A stretch of DNA of 64,000 nucleotides from assembly GCA_963805405.1 (NCBI GenBank), contig CAWDUC010000013.1, positions 1 through 64,000 of the forward strand. Reading direction: 5' to 3'. The position numbers were made by a program, and so were the translations under genes. Below the pieces are notes generated by a model. The model was not told the origin of the DNA. It was given only the letters and a program-made list of their open reading frames with translations, and did not search any database. The stretch is from JAEUMG01 sp963805405 (GTDB lineage: Bacteria; Pseudomonadota; Alphaproteobacteria; Rhizobiales; Aestuariivirgaceae). Position 1 is the stretch's first letter; the number at the start of each line of letters is the position of its first letter. Positions 26,605-35,564 of this stretch are shown here, piece by piece.

Positions 26605-27438
26605 ATGGGACGCTATGAACGCCCGCCTGAACTTGCCGAAGCGCTCGAAGTCCTGAGCGGCGGCCAATTTACGATTCTGGCCGGCGGCACCGACTTCTAT
26701 CCGGCGCGCGCCACGCGACCCGTGACCGAGGACGTGCTCGACGTCACCGGCATTGCAGCCCTCAAGGGCATCCGCGAAGAGCCCGACCACTGGCGCATCG
26801 GGGCGCTCGCCACCTGGAGCGAATTGATCGCGACGCCACTGCCGGCGCTCTTCGATGGCTACAAGCTGGCGGCGCGCGAAGTCGGCGGGCGCCAGATTCA
26901 GAATACCGGAACATTGGGCGGCAATCTCTGCAATGCCTCGCCCGCCGCCGACGGTACGCCCAATCTGGTGGCGATCGATGCCCTGGTCGAACTCGCCTCG
27001 CCGCGCGGCGCGCGAACCATGCCGGTTGCCGATTTCGTCACCGGCAATCGCAAGACCTCGCGTGGGATCGACGAAATTGTCACTGCTTTGCTGGTCCCCA
27101 AGCCCAAAGGCGATGCCCGCTCCACATTCGTCAAGCTCGGCGCGCGCAAGTATCTGGTGATCTCGATCGCCATGGTCGCCGCAGTCATCGAAACCGAACG
27201 CGACATCGTCACGCGTGCGGGCGTCGCCGTCGGCTCGTGCAGCCTGGTCGCACAGCGCCTGCCGGCGCTCGAACGAGCCCTCACCGGGGGCGCACTCGAT
27301 CGCCTCGCCGAAATCGTCACGCCCGATCACCTTCTTGCGCTCGCGCCGATCAATGACGTGCGCGCCACCAGGGAATATCGGCAGGACGCCGCTGTCGAAC
27401 TGGTGCGGCGTTGCTTACAGAGCTTCGCCCCATGCTGA
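26605..27438 (+). CDS. FAD-binding subunit of a molybdenum hydroxylase
   Basis: Medium subunit of the xanthine dehydrogenase/CO dehydrogenase class, which passes electrons to FAD. The two FAD signatures are TILAGGTDFYPARATRP and GTLGGNLCNASPAADGTP, with the C-terminal CO_deh_flav_C domain (FVKLGARKYLVISIAMVAA). ATG 26605 gives 277 residues, normal for the family. The stop overlaps the start of the next gene (ATGCTGA), so the subunits are translated together. Confidence 0.9.
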   Translation: MGRYERPPELAEALEVLSGGQFTILAGGTDFYPARATRPVTEDVLDVTGIAALKGIREEPDHWRIGALATWSELIATPLPALFDGYKLAAREVGGRQIQNTGTLGGNLCNASPAADGTPNLVAIDALVELASPRGARTMPVADFVTGNRKTSRGIDEIVTALLVPKPKGDARSTFVKLGARKYLVISIAMVAAVIETERDIVTRAGVAVGSCSLVAQRLPALERALTGGALDRLAEIVTPDHLLALAPINDVRATREYRQDAAVELVRRCLQSFAPC

Positions 27439-30157
27439 AGCTTGCCGGAACGACCTCAAGCTTCACCGTCAATGGCGAGACGGTTGCACTCGACATTCCG
27501 CCGATGACGCGATTGGCGGATGCCTTGCGCGATGAACTCGGTCTCACCGGTACGAAGATCGGTTGCAATGCGGGTGATTGCGGCGCCTGCACAGTGCTGA
27601 TCGACGGCAAGCAGGCCTGCTCATGCCTCGTTCCGGTCGGACAGGTCGCAGGCGCAAAGATCGTCACCGTCGAAGGCCTTGTCGAGAACGGCCAACTCTC
27701 GGCCTTGCAGCGCGCCTTCCACCGGCACGGTGCCGCGCAATGCGGCATCTGCACGCCGGGCATGCTGATGGCGGCGTCGGAACTTCTCGCTGCGACACCG
27801 AAGCCGACGCGATTACGAAGTCGAGGACGCAATGGGCGGTGTGCTCTGCCGCTGCACCGGCTATGTGAAGATCGTCGATGCGGTCGTGGCGTTTGCCGAG
27901 GCGCGCGCCGATGAAGATGGCAAGGGCTGGGTCGGTGCACGGCTCAAGCGCGTCGACGGCATCGCAAAGCTTAACGGCGATGAGAAATTCGGTGCCGATC
28001 ATGCGCCGGACGGTTCCTTGTGGCTGCGCATCATCCGCTCGCCGCATGCGCGCGCCCGGTTCGAGATCGGCGATACCGAGGCCTTCCGGCGCAAGCATGG
28101 ATTGACCCTGGTCCTCACCGCAGATGACGTGCCGATGAACAGTTTCGGCATTTATCCAAGCGGCAAGGACCAACCAGTGCTCGCGGTCAGCGAGACGCAG
28201 TATCGTGGCGATGCCGTGATGGGTCTCGTCGGTGCGCGCGATATCGTCGAAGCGATCGTCGAGGCTGATGTGCCGATCCGCTGGGAGCCGGTCGCGCCGG
28301 TGACTTTCGGAGATGCGCAGACCGAAAGTGCGCTCGCCTTGCACAAGCATGCGCCGGACAATGTGCTGGTGCGCGGCCGCGTCGTGAAGGGCGATGTCGA
28401 GAAAGCCTTCGCCGATGCCGCGGTCACGGCGGAAGTCGAAACCGAGAGCGGCTTCGTCGAGCACGCCTATATCGAGCCCGAAGCCGGCTATGCGCAACGC
28501 ATCGGCGATCGCCTCGAAATCGTCGCCTGCACGCAATGCCCGACCATGGATCGCGACGAGATCGCCCATATCATGCGTATGGAAAAGTCAGCGGTGCGCG
28601 TCATTCCGACGGCGACCGGCGGCGGTTTTGGCGGCAAGCTCGATCTTTCTGTTCAGCCGCTTGTCGGACTCGCCGCTTGGATGCTGCAGAAACCGGTGCG
28701 GTGCATCTATTCGCGGCCCGAATTGATGATGGCGACGACCAAGCGCCATCCCTCGCAGACGCGCGCGCGTGCCGCGGCGGACAAGAACGGTCGATTGCTC
28801 GCCGTCGATTTCGCCATCGATTTCGATACCGGCGCCTATGCATCCTGGGGGCCGACGGTTGCCAATCGCGTGCCGGTGCATGCCACGGGGCCTTATTTCG
28901 TGCCGCATGTGCGCGCCACCAGCCGCGCGCTTCACACCAACAATCCGCCGGCGGGCGCCTTTCGCGGCTTCGGCGTGCCGCAGGCTGCCATCGCGCATGA
29001 AGGACTGATGGATCAGTTGGCCGACAAGCTCGGCATCGACCGTCTCGAATTCCGTCTCCGCAATGCGATCCGCGCCGGCGAGGCGACGGCAACCGGCCAA
29101 GTACTAACCTCCAGTGCCGGCCTTGCGGCCTGTCTCGAAGCCTTGCGCGAGGACTGGCGCGAAGCCTTGTCAAAGCGCGTGACGGAAGGGCCCTTGCGGC
29201 GCGGCGTCGGCATTGCCTGCATGTGGTATGGCATCGGCAATACGTCACTGCCCAATCCATCGACAATGCGAATCGGTCTCAAGGCCGATGGCCGACTTGA
29301 TGCTCTATAATGGCGCTGCCGATATCGGCCAGGGCTCCAATACGATCATGATCCAGATCGCCGCCGAGGCGCTCGGCGTCGGGTCTGAACATTTCGATTA
29401 TGTGATGGGCGATACCGATCTCACCGAGGATGCAGGAAAGACGTCCGCGTCGCGCCAGACTTATGTATCGGGCCGCGCCGCCGAGCTTGCGGCACGCGCG
29501 CTGCGCGCAGAAATTCTCAAGCGCAGCAATGCCGGCGAAGATTCAACGATCAGTGTTTCGAATGGCCGCGTCACCTTGCGCGATTCGGCCGGCGAGCATG
29601 CCCTCGAACTTCAAAGTCTCGTGCCCGATGCGCTCGGCGATGTGCTGTCGGGACAAGGAAGTTTCGATCCGCCGACCAGGCCGCTTGATTCAAACGGCCA
29701 GGGCGATCCCTATGCCTGCTACGGCTTCGCCGCGCAGATGGCCGAAGTCACCGTCGATGTGGCGCTCGGCATCGTGAAAGTGGTGCGCATGGTTGCCGCC
29801 CATGATGTCGGCCGCGCGATCAATCCGACCATGGTCGAAGGCCAGATCCATGGCGGCATCGCGCAAGGCTTGGGGCTCGCGCTCATGGAGGAATATCTCC
29901 CCGGCCGCACCGAAAATCTGCACGACTATCTGATCCCCACATTTGGCGACATGCCGGAGATCAAGACCATCCTCATCGAGGATGCGGCTCCCTTCGGCCC
30001 CTTCGGCGCCAAGGGTATCGGCGAGCCTGCCTTGATCCCGACCGCGCCCGCCATCTTCGCAGGCATCGAGAATGCGACGGGTGTCAGGATCACGCGCGCT
30101 CCCGCGACGCCCGATCGCGTCCACGCCGCCCTGAAGCGCGCAGGAGTGCGGCCATGA
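27432..30157 (+). CDS. Fused 2Fe-2S and molybdopterin subunits of a molybdenum hydroxylase (two frameshifts)
   Basis: Residues 1-160 are the small subunit: CNAGDCGACTVLIDGKQAC for the first 2Fe-2S cluster, then CGICTPGM and CRCTGY for the second. With no stop or new start, the chain continues into the large subunit: VGARLKRVDGIAKLNGDEKF, TATGGGFGGKLD, GAFRGFGVPQA and the C-terminal GAKGIGEPAL with the likely catalytic Glu. Such proteins hydroxylate N-heterocycles or aldehydes. Frame shifts occur near 27812 (needed to reach YEVEDAMGGVLCRC) and near 29303 (one extra T in CGACTTGATG). Total about 908 residues. Preceded by the FAD subunit; followed with 4-base overlap by the reductase-like gene. 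Confidence 0.88.
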
Positions 30158-31617
30158 TCGACATGACCGAAACCTTCGGCGCACGCGAGGGCGACGGCAT
30201 CGTGCGCTGCGATGCCTGTCCGGTCCTCTGCCGCATGAGGCCGGGCAAATCCGGGGCCTGCGATCGCTACGCCAATGTCGAGGGCAATCTCGTCCGCGTC
30301 GATCCGGTGGTGCTGTTGCAGAAATCCGACCATGCGGTCGCCTTCATGGGCGCGGAATGGTCGGGCAATCCGGTGCACCCGGAAGATGTCTTCGTCACCG
30401 GCATTGGCGCCGGCACGACCTACCCCGATTACAAGCCGGCGCCCTTCATCGTGTCGAGCAAGGTCGACGGCATCGACATGATCACGGTCGTCACCGAGGG
30501 CATCTTCAGCTATTGCGGCGTCAAGGTGAAGATCGATACCGATCGCTATATCGGGCCTGAGCAGGCGGCGGTTCGCGCCTCCGGCGAACAGGTCGGCCAT
30601 GTGACGACCGCCGAATATGGCTCGCAAATGCTGGCGATCGGCGGTGTCAGGCATCTGACCGGCGGCTCGAAGAAAGAGGGCACCGTCACTTGCGACACCA
30701 TGCTGGCCTTATGCAATGGCGAAGCGGTGACGCTCACTGTCGATGGCGGATCGGAGATCATCGTGAAGGCCGCCGCCGCGCCGGTCATCGACGGCACCGA
30801 GGAAACGCGCATGCGGGTCGGCTGCGGATCGGCGACGATCGGCATGTTCGCTAAGCAATGGCTGTCGCATGTCGATGAAGTCATCGTCGTCGACGATCAC
30901 ATCACCGGCGTCCTGACCGAACATCAGGCGGGGCGCGTCCTCAACATGAAACCCGCCGGCATCCGCGTGCGCGGCCGGCGCTCGACGCCGGGGCGATACT
31001 TCCAGGTCGCCAATCCGGGATCGGGCTGGGGTGGAACCGACGTCACCGATCCGCGCGACATCATCAAGAAGATCGATGCGGAGACGGCATGGCCGGGCTT
31101 GCGGCTGTTGATGGTATCGACAACCGGCGATCATTCCGTCTGGCTCGAACTCGACGACAATCTGGTGCCGCGGGAAAAAGCGATGCCCGAAGCGGTGCGC
31201 CTTGCGGTCGAACGGATCGGGGAAAATTGCGAGCCGGCCTTGTGCAGCGTGTTGTTCATGGCCGGGGCGGGCGGTTCGTTGCGCGCCGGCGTTACGGAAA
31301 ATCCGGTCAACCTCACGCGCTCGGTGCGCCAGGCGCTGACGCGCGTTACCTGTGGCGGCGCCCCGGTCTATGTGTGGCCGGGCGGCGGGATTACTTTCAT
31401 GGTCGATGTCTCGCGCCTGCCGAAACATGCTTTCGGCTATGTGCCGACGCCGGCCCTCGTCGCGCCGATCGAGTTCACCATGCGGCGCGAGGACTACGCC
31501 GCGCTCGGCGGCCATGTGGGCTATGTTCGCGATTCAATCGAACTGCGCGCGCTTCAGAACAAGCGCATGGATGCTGCCGTGAGCGACAATCCCTGGCCGC
31601 TCGCCGCGCCAGCGTGA
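30154..31617 (+). CDS. 6-hydroxynicotinate-reductase-like iron-sulfur protein
   Basis: A 487-residue protein that in related genomes is named after the 6-hydroxynicotinate reductase of anaerobic nicotinate fermentation. The N-terminus has a cysteine motif for an iron-sulfur cluster, CDACPVLC then GKSGACDRY. The rest is a conserved domain with GIGAGTTYPDYKPAPFIVSS, TEGIFSYCGVKVKIDTDRY, YGSQMLAIGGVRHLTGGSKK and GSGWGGTDVTDP. No standard Rossmann fold is obvious. The overlap with the hydroxylase gene suggests it acts on the hydroxylated ring, perhaps reducing it before hydrolysis. That step is inferred from order and name only. Confidence 0.8.
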   Translation: MIDMTETFGAREGDGIVRCDACPVLCRMRPGKSGACDRYANVEGNLVRVDPVVLLQKSDHAVAFMGAEWSGNPVHPEDVFVTGIGAGTTYPDYKPAPFIVSSKVDGIDMITVVTEGIFSYCGVKVKIDTDRYIGPEQAAVRASGEQVGHVTTAEYGSQMLAIGGVRHLTGGSKKEGTVTCDTMLALCNGEAVTLTVDGGSEIIVKAAAAPVIDGTEETRMRVGCGSATIGMFAKQWLSHVDEVIVVDDHITGVLTEHQAGRVLNMKPAGIRVRGRRSTPGRYFQVANPGSGWGGTDVTDPRDIIKKIDAETAWPGLRLLMVSTTGDHSVWLELDDNLVPREKAMPEAVRLAVERIGENCEPALCSVLFMAGAGGSLRAGVTENPVNLTRSVRQALTRVTCGGAPVYVWPGGGITFMVDVSRLPKHAFGYVPTPALVAPIEFTMRREDYAALGGHVGYVRDSIELRALQNKRMDAAVSDNPWPLAAPA

Positions 31618-31619
31618 GC

Positions 31620-32626
31620 ATGCCGGGCCCGGTCGGCCGCCGTCTCGATGACGGGCGGTTGCATTTCCAGCACGGGCCGATCGATCTCATCATCACGCTG
31701 GATGGGCCTGCCGATGTCGTCGAGGTCGCGGCGCGGCGCGGCTGGGAGCGATTCCAGACGATCCTTGGCGAACTCGCGAGCGAACTGCCGGTGCTGCGCC
31801 AGCCACTAGAGCCTTATCACCCTCCCCCTTGTGGGGAGGGTCGGGGTGGGGGTTGCGCTGATCCTCACGCTACTCCGAACGATGCCGGGAAATAAGCGCA
31901 CGACCCCCACCCTTGATCCCTCCCCACAAGGGGGAGGGGAGTTCCCTGATGCGCGAAGGTGAATTCGAGGGCGATGTTGCGCGCGCCATGGCAGGTGCCT
32001 GCCAACCCTTTGCCGATCGCTTCATCACGCCGATGGCGGCGGTGGCCGGCGCGGTTGCCGATGCGATCCTCGCAAGCATGTGCCCGATGGCTCCCTTGCG
32101 CCGCGCGCTCATCAACAATGGCGGCGATATCGCCTTCTACTTGAGCGACGGCGAGACGGTGACGATCGGTCTGGCGGCGCGGCCCGAGGATCTGGCGATT
32201 GCCGGCACGATCAGGCTCACCGCATCCGATCCGACCCGTGGTGTTGCGACGTCGGGCTGGCGCGGGCGCAGCCAGAGTCTCGGCATTGCCGATGCCGTCA
32301 CCGTGCTTGCTGTGACCGCCGCTGCCGCCGATGCGGCGGCGACGATGATTGCCAATCAGGTCAATATCGATCATCCGGCGATTGCGCGGCTTCCGGCCGA
32401 TGCGGTGAAAGACGACAGCGATCTGGGCGATCTGCCCGTTACCGTCGCGGTCGGGCCGCTGCCGGATGACGCGATTACGCTGGCGTTGAAGGGCGGCGAG
32501 ACGGAAGCCATGCGATTGCTGCAGGCGGGCTTGATCCATGGCGCGGTGCTGTTGCTGCAGGGCCAAATCCGTGTCATTGGCACGGCCGAACACCGCTCGT
32601 CGCGCGTGCTGCAATCATGTCCCTGA
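31620..32626 (+). CDS. UPF0280 (ApbE-like) family protein, interrupted by a palindromic element
   Basis: The N-terminal part (31620 to about 31815) reads RRLDDGRLHFQHGPIDLIITL and ELPVLRQPLE; the C-terminal part (31949-32626) reads MREGEFEGDVARAMAGAC, FITPMAAVAGAVADAIL, INNGGDIAFYL, GVATSGWRGRSQSLGIADAV and DSDLGDLPVTVAVGPL. Both match UPF0280, a family with a fold like the flavin transferase ApbE. Between them lies a 121-bp inverted-repeat element with an in-frame TAA at 31893-31895 and a length that shifts the frame. As read, no full protein could be made. It may once have modified a partner with flavin; this is inference from fold. Confidence 0.75.
31819..31939. repeat. 121-bp palindromic repeat inside the UPF0280 gene
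   Basis: Long imperfect inverted repeats at 31819-31852 and 31904-31939 share CCCTCCCCCTTGTGGGGAGG and a GGGTGGGGG end, separated by about 51 bp. This CCCTCCCC-CTTGTGGGGAGGG family is common between genes in rhizobial genomes; inside a coding frame it is unusual. No transposase or clear target duplication is visible. Confidence 0.8.
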
Positions 32627-33198
32627 TCGAAATCCGCCGCATCCATCTCGAAACCGAAGAAATCCGTCATGAATTCGGGCCTGCGCCAGCGAAGCCGCTG
32701 TTGCGTGGAACGATTGCTGCGGTCCTGACCAATCCCTATGCCGGACGCTATGTCGAAGACATCATGCCGATGATGAAGGCGCTCGAGCCCCTGGGCGTTG
32801 ATCTGGCGCGTCGTCTCGCCGACGCGCTGGGCGGTCCTGCGGCGATCCAGGGCTATGGCAAGGGCGCTATCATCGGCAGCGCTGGCGAGCTCGAGCATGG
32901 CGCGCTCTGGCATGTGCCGGGTGGCTATGCGATGCGCGAGATTCTCGGGAATGCCAAGGCGATCGTGCCGTCCGCTAAAAAGGTCGGCGTGCCGGGCACG
33001 CGCCTCGATGTGCCGATCACCCATATCAATGCCTCCTACGTGCGTTCGCATTTCGATGCGATCGAGGCGGGCGTGCCGGGCGGTCCGAAGGGTGATGAAC
33101 TCATCGTCATCCTCGCCATGACGACGGGGTCGCGCATTCATGCCCGCGTCGGCGGCCTTGCCGCCGCTGAGATCAAGGGAGTGGATGGACTGCGATGA
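32617..33198 (+). CDS. DUF1185 (amino acid synthesis family) protein, copy 1
   Basis: A 193-residue protein of the PF06684 family. Family features: GTIAAVLTNPYAGRYVEDIM, YGKGAIIGSAGELEHGALWH, AIVPSAKKVGVPGTRLDVPI, YVRSHFDAIEAGVPGGPKGDE and a closing RVGGLAAAEIKGVDGLR. The family has a known structure related to chorismate mutase but no proven reaction; its name reflects an old guess. The gene overlaps the UPF0280 end and its own end overlaps copy 2 by four bases. Confidence 0.88.
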   Translation: MSLIEIRRIHLETEEIRHEFGPAPAKPLLRGTIAAVLTNPYAGRYVEDIMPMMKALEPLGVDLARRLADALGGPAAIQGYGKGAIIGSAGELEHGALWHVPGGYAMREILGNAKAIVPSAKKVGVPGTRLDVPITHINASYVRSHFDAIEAGVPGGPKGDELIVILAMTTGSRIHARVGGLAAAEIKGVDGLR

Positions 33199-33779
33199 AA
33201 GCCAAGATCCGCAAGCTTCTGACGATCGTCGATGAAGTCTATCGCGAGATGGGCCGCGAGGTTCAGCCGCCGACGCGGCGCGCCGTGGCATTGGCCGTCA
33301 TCGAGAATCCATTTGCCGGCAAGTATCAGGAGGATCTCTCCGATCTCATGGCGATCGGCGAAGAACTGGGTGGATTGCTCACCGAGAAATGCGTGGCAGC
33401 GCTCGGCATCGAAGGTGCGAAGGCGGAAAGCTTCGGCAAGGCGGCGATCGTCGGCGAGAAAGGCGAACTCGAGCACGCCGCGGCGATCCTGCATCCGAAA
33501 ATGGGAACGCCGGTGCGCAAGGTTCTGGTCAAGGGGCCGGCCTTGATCCCTTCCGCGAAGAAGATGGGCGGGCCCGGCACGGCGATCGATATTCCGCTCG
33601 GCCACAAGGATGCGGCCTTTGTGCGCTCGCATTTCGATGCGATCGAGGCGCGCGTTCCGGATGCGCCGCGCGCCGGCGAGATCGTCGTTGCGATCGCGGT
33701 CACCGATTCAGGACGGCCGCTGCCGCGTATCGGCGGATTGCAAAAAAACGAGATCAAGGGCGAAGACGGGCTGCGATAA
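33195..33779 (+). CDS. DUF1185 (amino acid synthesis family) protein, copy 2
   Basis: A 194-residue paralogue of the preceding gene. Shared positions include NPFAGKYQEDLSDLM, SFGKAAIVGEKGELEHAAAI, LIPSAKKMGGPGTAIDIPLG, HKDAAFVRSHFDAIEARVPD and GLQKNEIKGEDGLR. The copies have diverged considerably outside these motifs, so they are old duplicates that may form one hetero-oligomer. Overlapping starts and stops tie both to the hydroxylase/reductase block. Confidence 0.88.
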   Translation: MKAKIRKLLTIVDEVYREMGREVQPPTRRAVALAVIENPFAGKYQEDLSDLMAIGEELGGLLTEKCVAALGIEGAKAESFGKAAIVGEKGELEHAAAILHPKMGTPVRKVLVKGPALIPSAKKMGGPGTAIDIPLGHKDAAFVRSHFDAIEARVPDAPRAGEIVVAIAVTDSGRPLPRIGGLQKNEIKGEDGLR

Positions 33780-33819
33780 CCCACGCCCAAATTTTCACAT
33801 TTCAACACAGGAGAAGACG

Positions 33820-34170
33820 ATGAGCTTGAAGCGTATTGGTGCCGGCGACCGGATGAGCGAAGCGGTCATTCATAACGGCATGGTCTATCTCGCCGGCATG
33901 GTTGCCGAGACGACGGTCGGAAAATCGGTCAAGGAGCAGACCAAGGATATTCTCTCCCAGATCGACGATATCCTGAAGCAGGCCGGCAGCGACAAGACCA
34001 AGATCGTCAAGGCCAATATCTGGCTCACCGACATCAAGACCTGGGCGGAGATGAACGAAGCCTGGGATGCCTGGGTGGTCAAGGGCCAGACCCCGGCCCG
34101 CGCCACCGTCGAATCGAAGCTCGCGGCTCCCGGCCTCGATGTCGAGATCATGGTCGAAGCGGCGATCTAG
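33820..34170 (+). CDS. RidA (YjgF/YER057c/UK114) family protein
   Basis: A 116-residue RidA-fold protein. Motifs: GDRMSEAVIHNGMVYLAG, QTKDILSQIDDILKQAGSDK, IVKANIWLTDIKTW and ARATVESKLAAPGLDVEIMV, where the Arg corresponds to the substrate-carboxylate-binding Arg of deaminating members. RidA proteins hydrolyse reactive enamines/imines. RutC, a relative, acts in pyrimidine breakdown. The ribosome site CAGGAGAAG precedes ATG 33820 by a short gap. As last gene of the block it may deaminate or detoxify a ring-opening intermediate. Stop abuts the convergent oxidase gene. Confidence 0.9.
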   Translation: MSLKRIGAGDRMSEAVIHNGMVYLAGMVAETTVGKSVKEQTKDILSQIDDILKQAGSDKTKIVKANIWLTDIKTWAEMNEAWDAWVVKGQTPARATVESKLAAPGLDVEIMVEAAI

Positions 34171-35519
34171 TCAGAGCCACTCGTCCTTGGCGTTGTACCA
34201 GAGATAGGCGCCTTTCAAATAGAACGGCCGGAGGCTTGCAGCCGGAAAGGGTGCAAGCCTCCGGGTCACAACATCAGGTAAATTCGCGCGCTCGGGTTTT
34301 CCGGCAATGAGATGCGCGAGCGCCCGGCCGCAATAGCTCGCCATGGCGACGCCATTGCCGTGATAGGCGATCGACGTCCACACGCTGCGCTGATCGTCCA
34401 ACGCTCCGACATAGGGCACCAGATCGCGCGAAAGACACACGAATCCGCGCCAGAAATAGTCGATTTCGGCGCGTCCGAAGACCGGAAACATGCGCTTCAG
34501 CGTGGCGATCATATGCGCCTTCATGGGGCCGGCGCCACCATCCGAGGCATCGGTGCCGCCGCGGCCGCCGAACAGAAAACGCCCATCCGGCAAGAGCCTG
34601 AAATAATGCAATAAATTGCGCGTGTCATAGGCCATGACGCGCGACGTCCAGCCCTGTTCGGCGCGTTCATCTTCCGATAAGGGCCGCGTCACGATGATGT
34701 TGGAGAGCGCCGGCATCAACCGGTCGCGGTGGTGATGGAAGATATTTTCGGTGGTGTAGCCATTGGTGGCAATCACCACGTGATCGGCCTCGAGACGCGC
34801 TTTGTCGGTGGTCAGAACGTGCTTTTTTGCGTGATTTGACCAGCTTCTGACGCGCGAAAACGGGTGAATATGCGCGCCCGACGCGTGCGCCGCGCGGGCC
34901 AAGTCCGCGCACATAATTGAGCGGATGAATGCTGGCGCCGACCGCGCATGCGAGGCCGCCGTGAAAGTGCGGGACTCCACAGCCCCCGTTCACGCAGACC
35001 GGCTTCATCGAGAAGCTCCATCTCTTCGCCGAAAGTGTCGCGCATGAAGACTTGTTCTTCTGCCAGTTCGGCGACACGATTGGGCCGATGGGCGAGCGCA
35101 ATCTCGCCGCCTTCGGTGATCGAGGCATCAATCGCATAGCGGCGGCAATTGTCGCGGACGAGGTCGACCGCATCGCGCATGGTATTGAAGTAGCGAACCG
35201 TTTCGTCGCGGCCATAGCGGGCGATCATGGTGCCGTAGCCGAGCTTGTGCGAGCCGATGCAGGCAAAGCCGCCATTGCGGCCCGAGGCGCCCCAGCCCGG
35301 CATCGCCGCATCCAGAACCCTGACATCGAGGCCGTAATCCTCGCGCAGCGCGAGCGCGGTCGAGAGCCCGGTATAGCCCGCGCCGATGATCGCCACGTCA
35401 CAACGCGCGTCACCCATCAGCGGTGCGAGATCGAGGTTCAGAGGATCAGCGCTCGCCGCCCAATAGCTCTCGACCGGATGGTCGAAATGAAAGGCATCGG
35501 GATGTGTCGTCGATGGCAT
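34171..35519 (-). CDS. FAD-dependent oxidoreductase, PuuB-like DAO family (frameshifts)
   Basis: Flavin amine oxidase of the gamma-glutamylputrescine oxidase type. N-terminal motifs: FDHPVESYWAAS, the dinucleotide fold DVAIIGAGYTGLSTALALRE, and WGASGRNGGFACIG. C-terminal motifs: LEADHVVIATNGYT, DGRFLFGGRGGTDASDGG, and YHGNGVAMASYCGRALAHLI. Between about 34890 and 34990 the family sequence (HGGLACAVGASIHPLNYVRG, then LARAAHASGAHIHPFSRV) moves between frames, so at least two shifts exist. Start at 35519 (MPSTTHPDAF). Glycine/sarcosine-type substrates are alternatives; nearby polyamine genes favour an amine. Confidence 0.82.
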
Positions 35520-35564
35520 GTTGGATGAGCCCGTGGCATGTTCGGCAGGACGACGGAGAATTAC

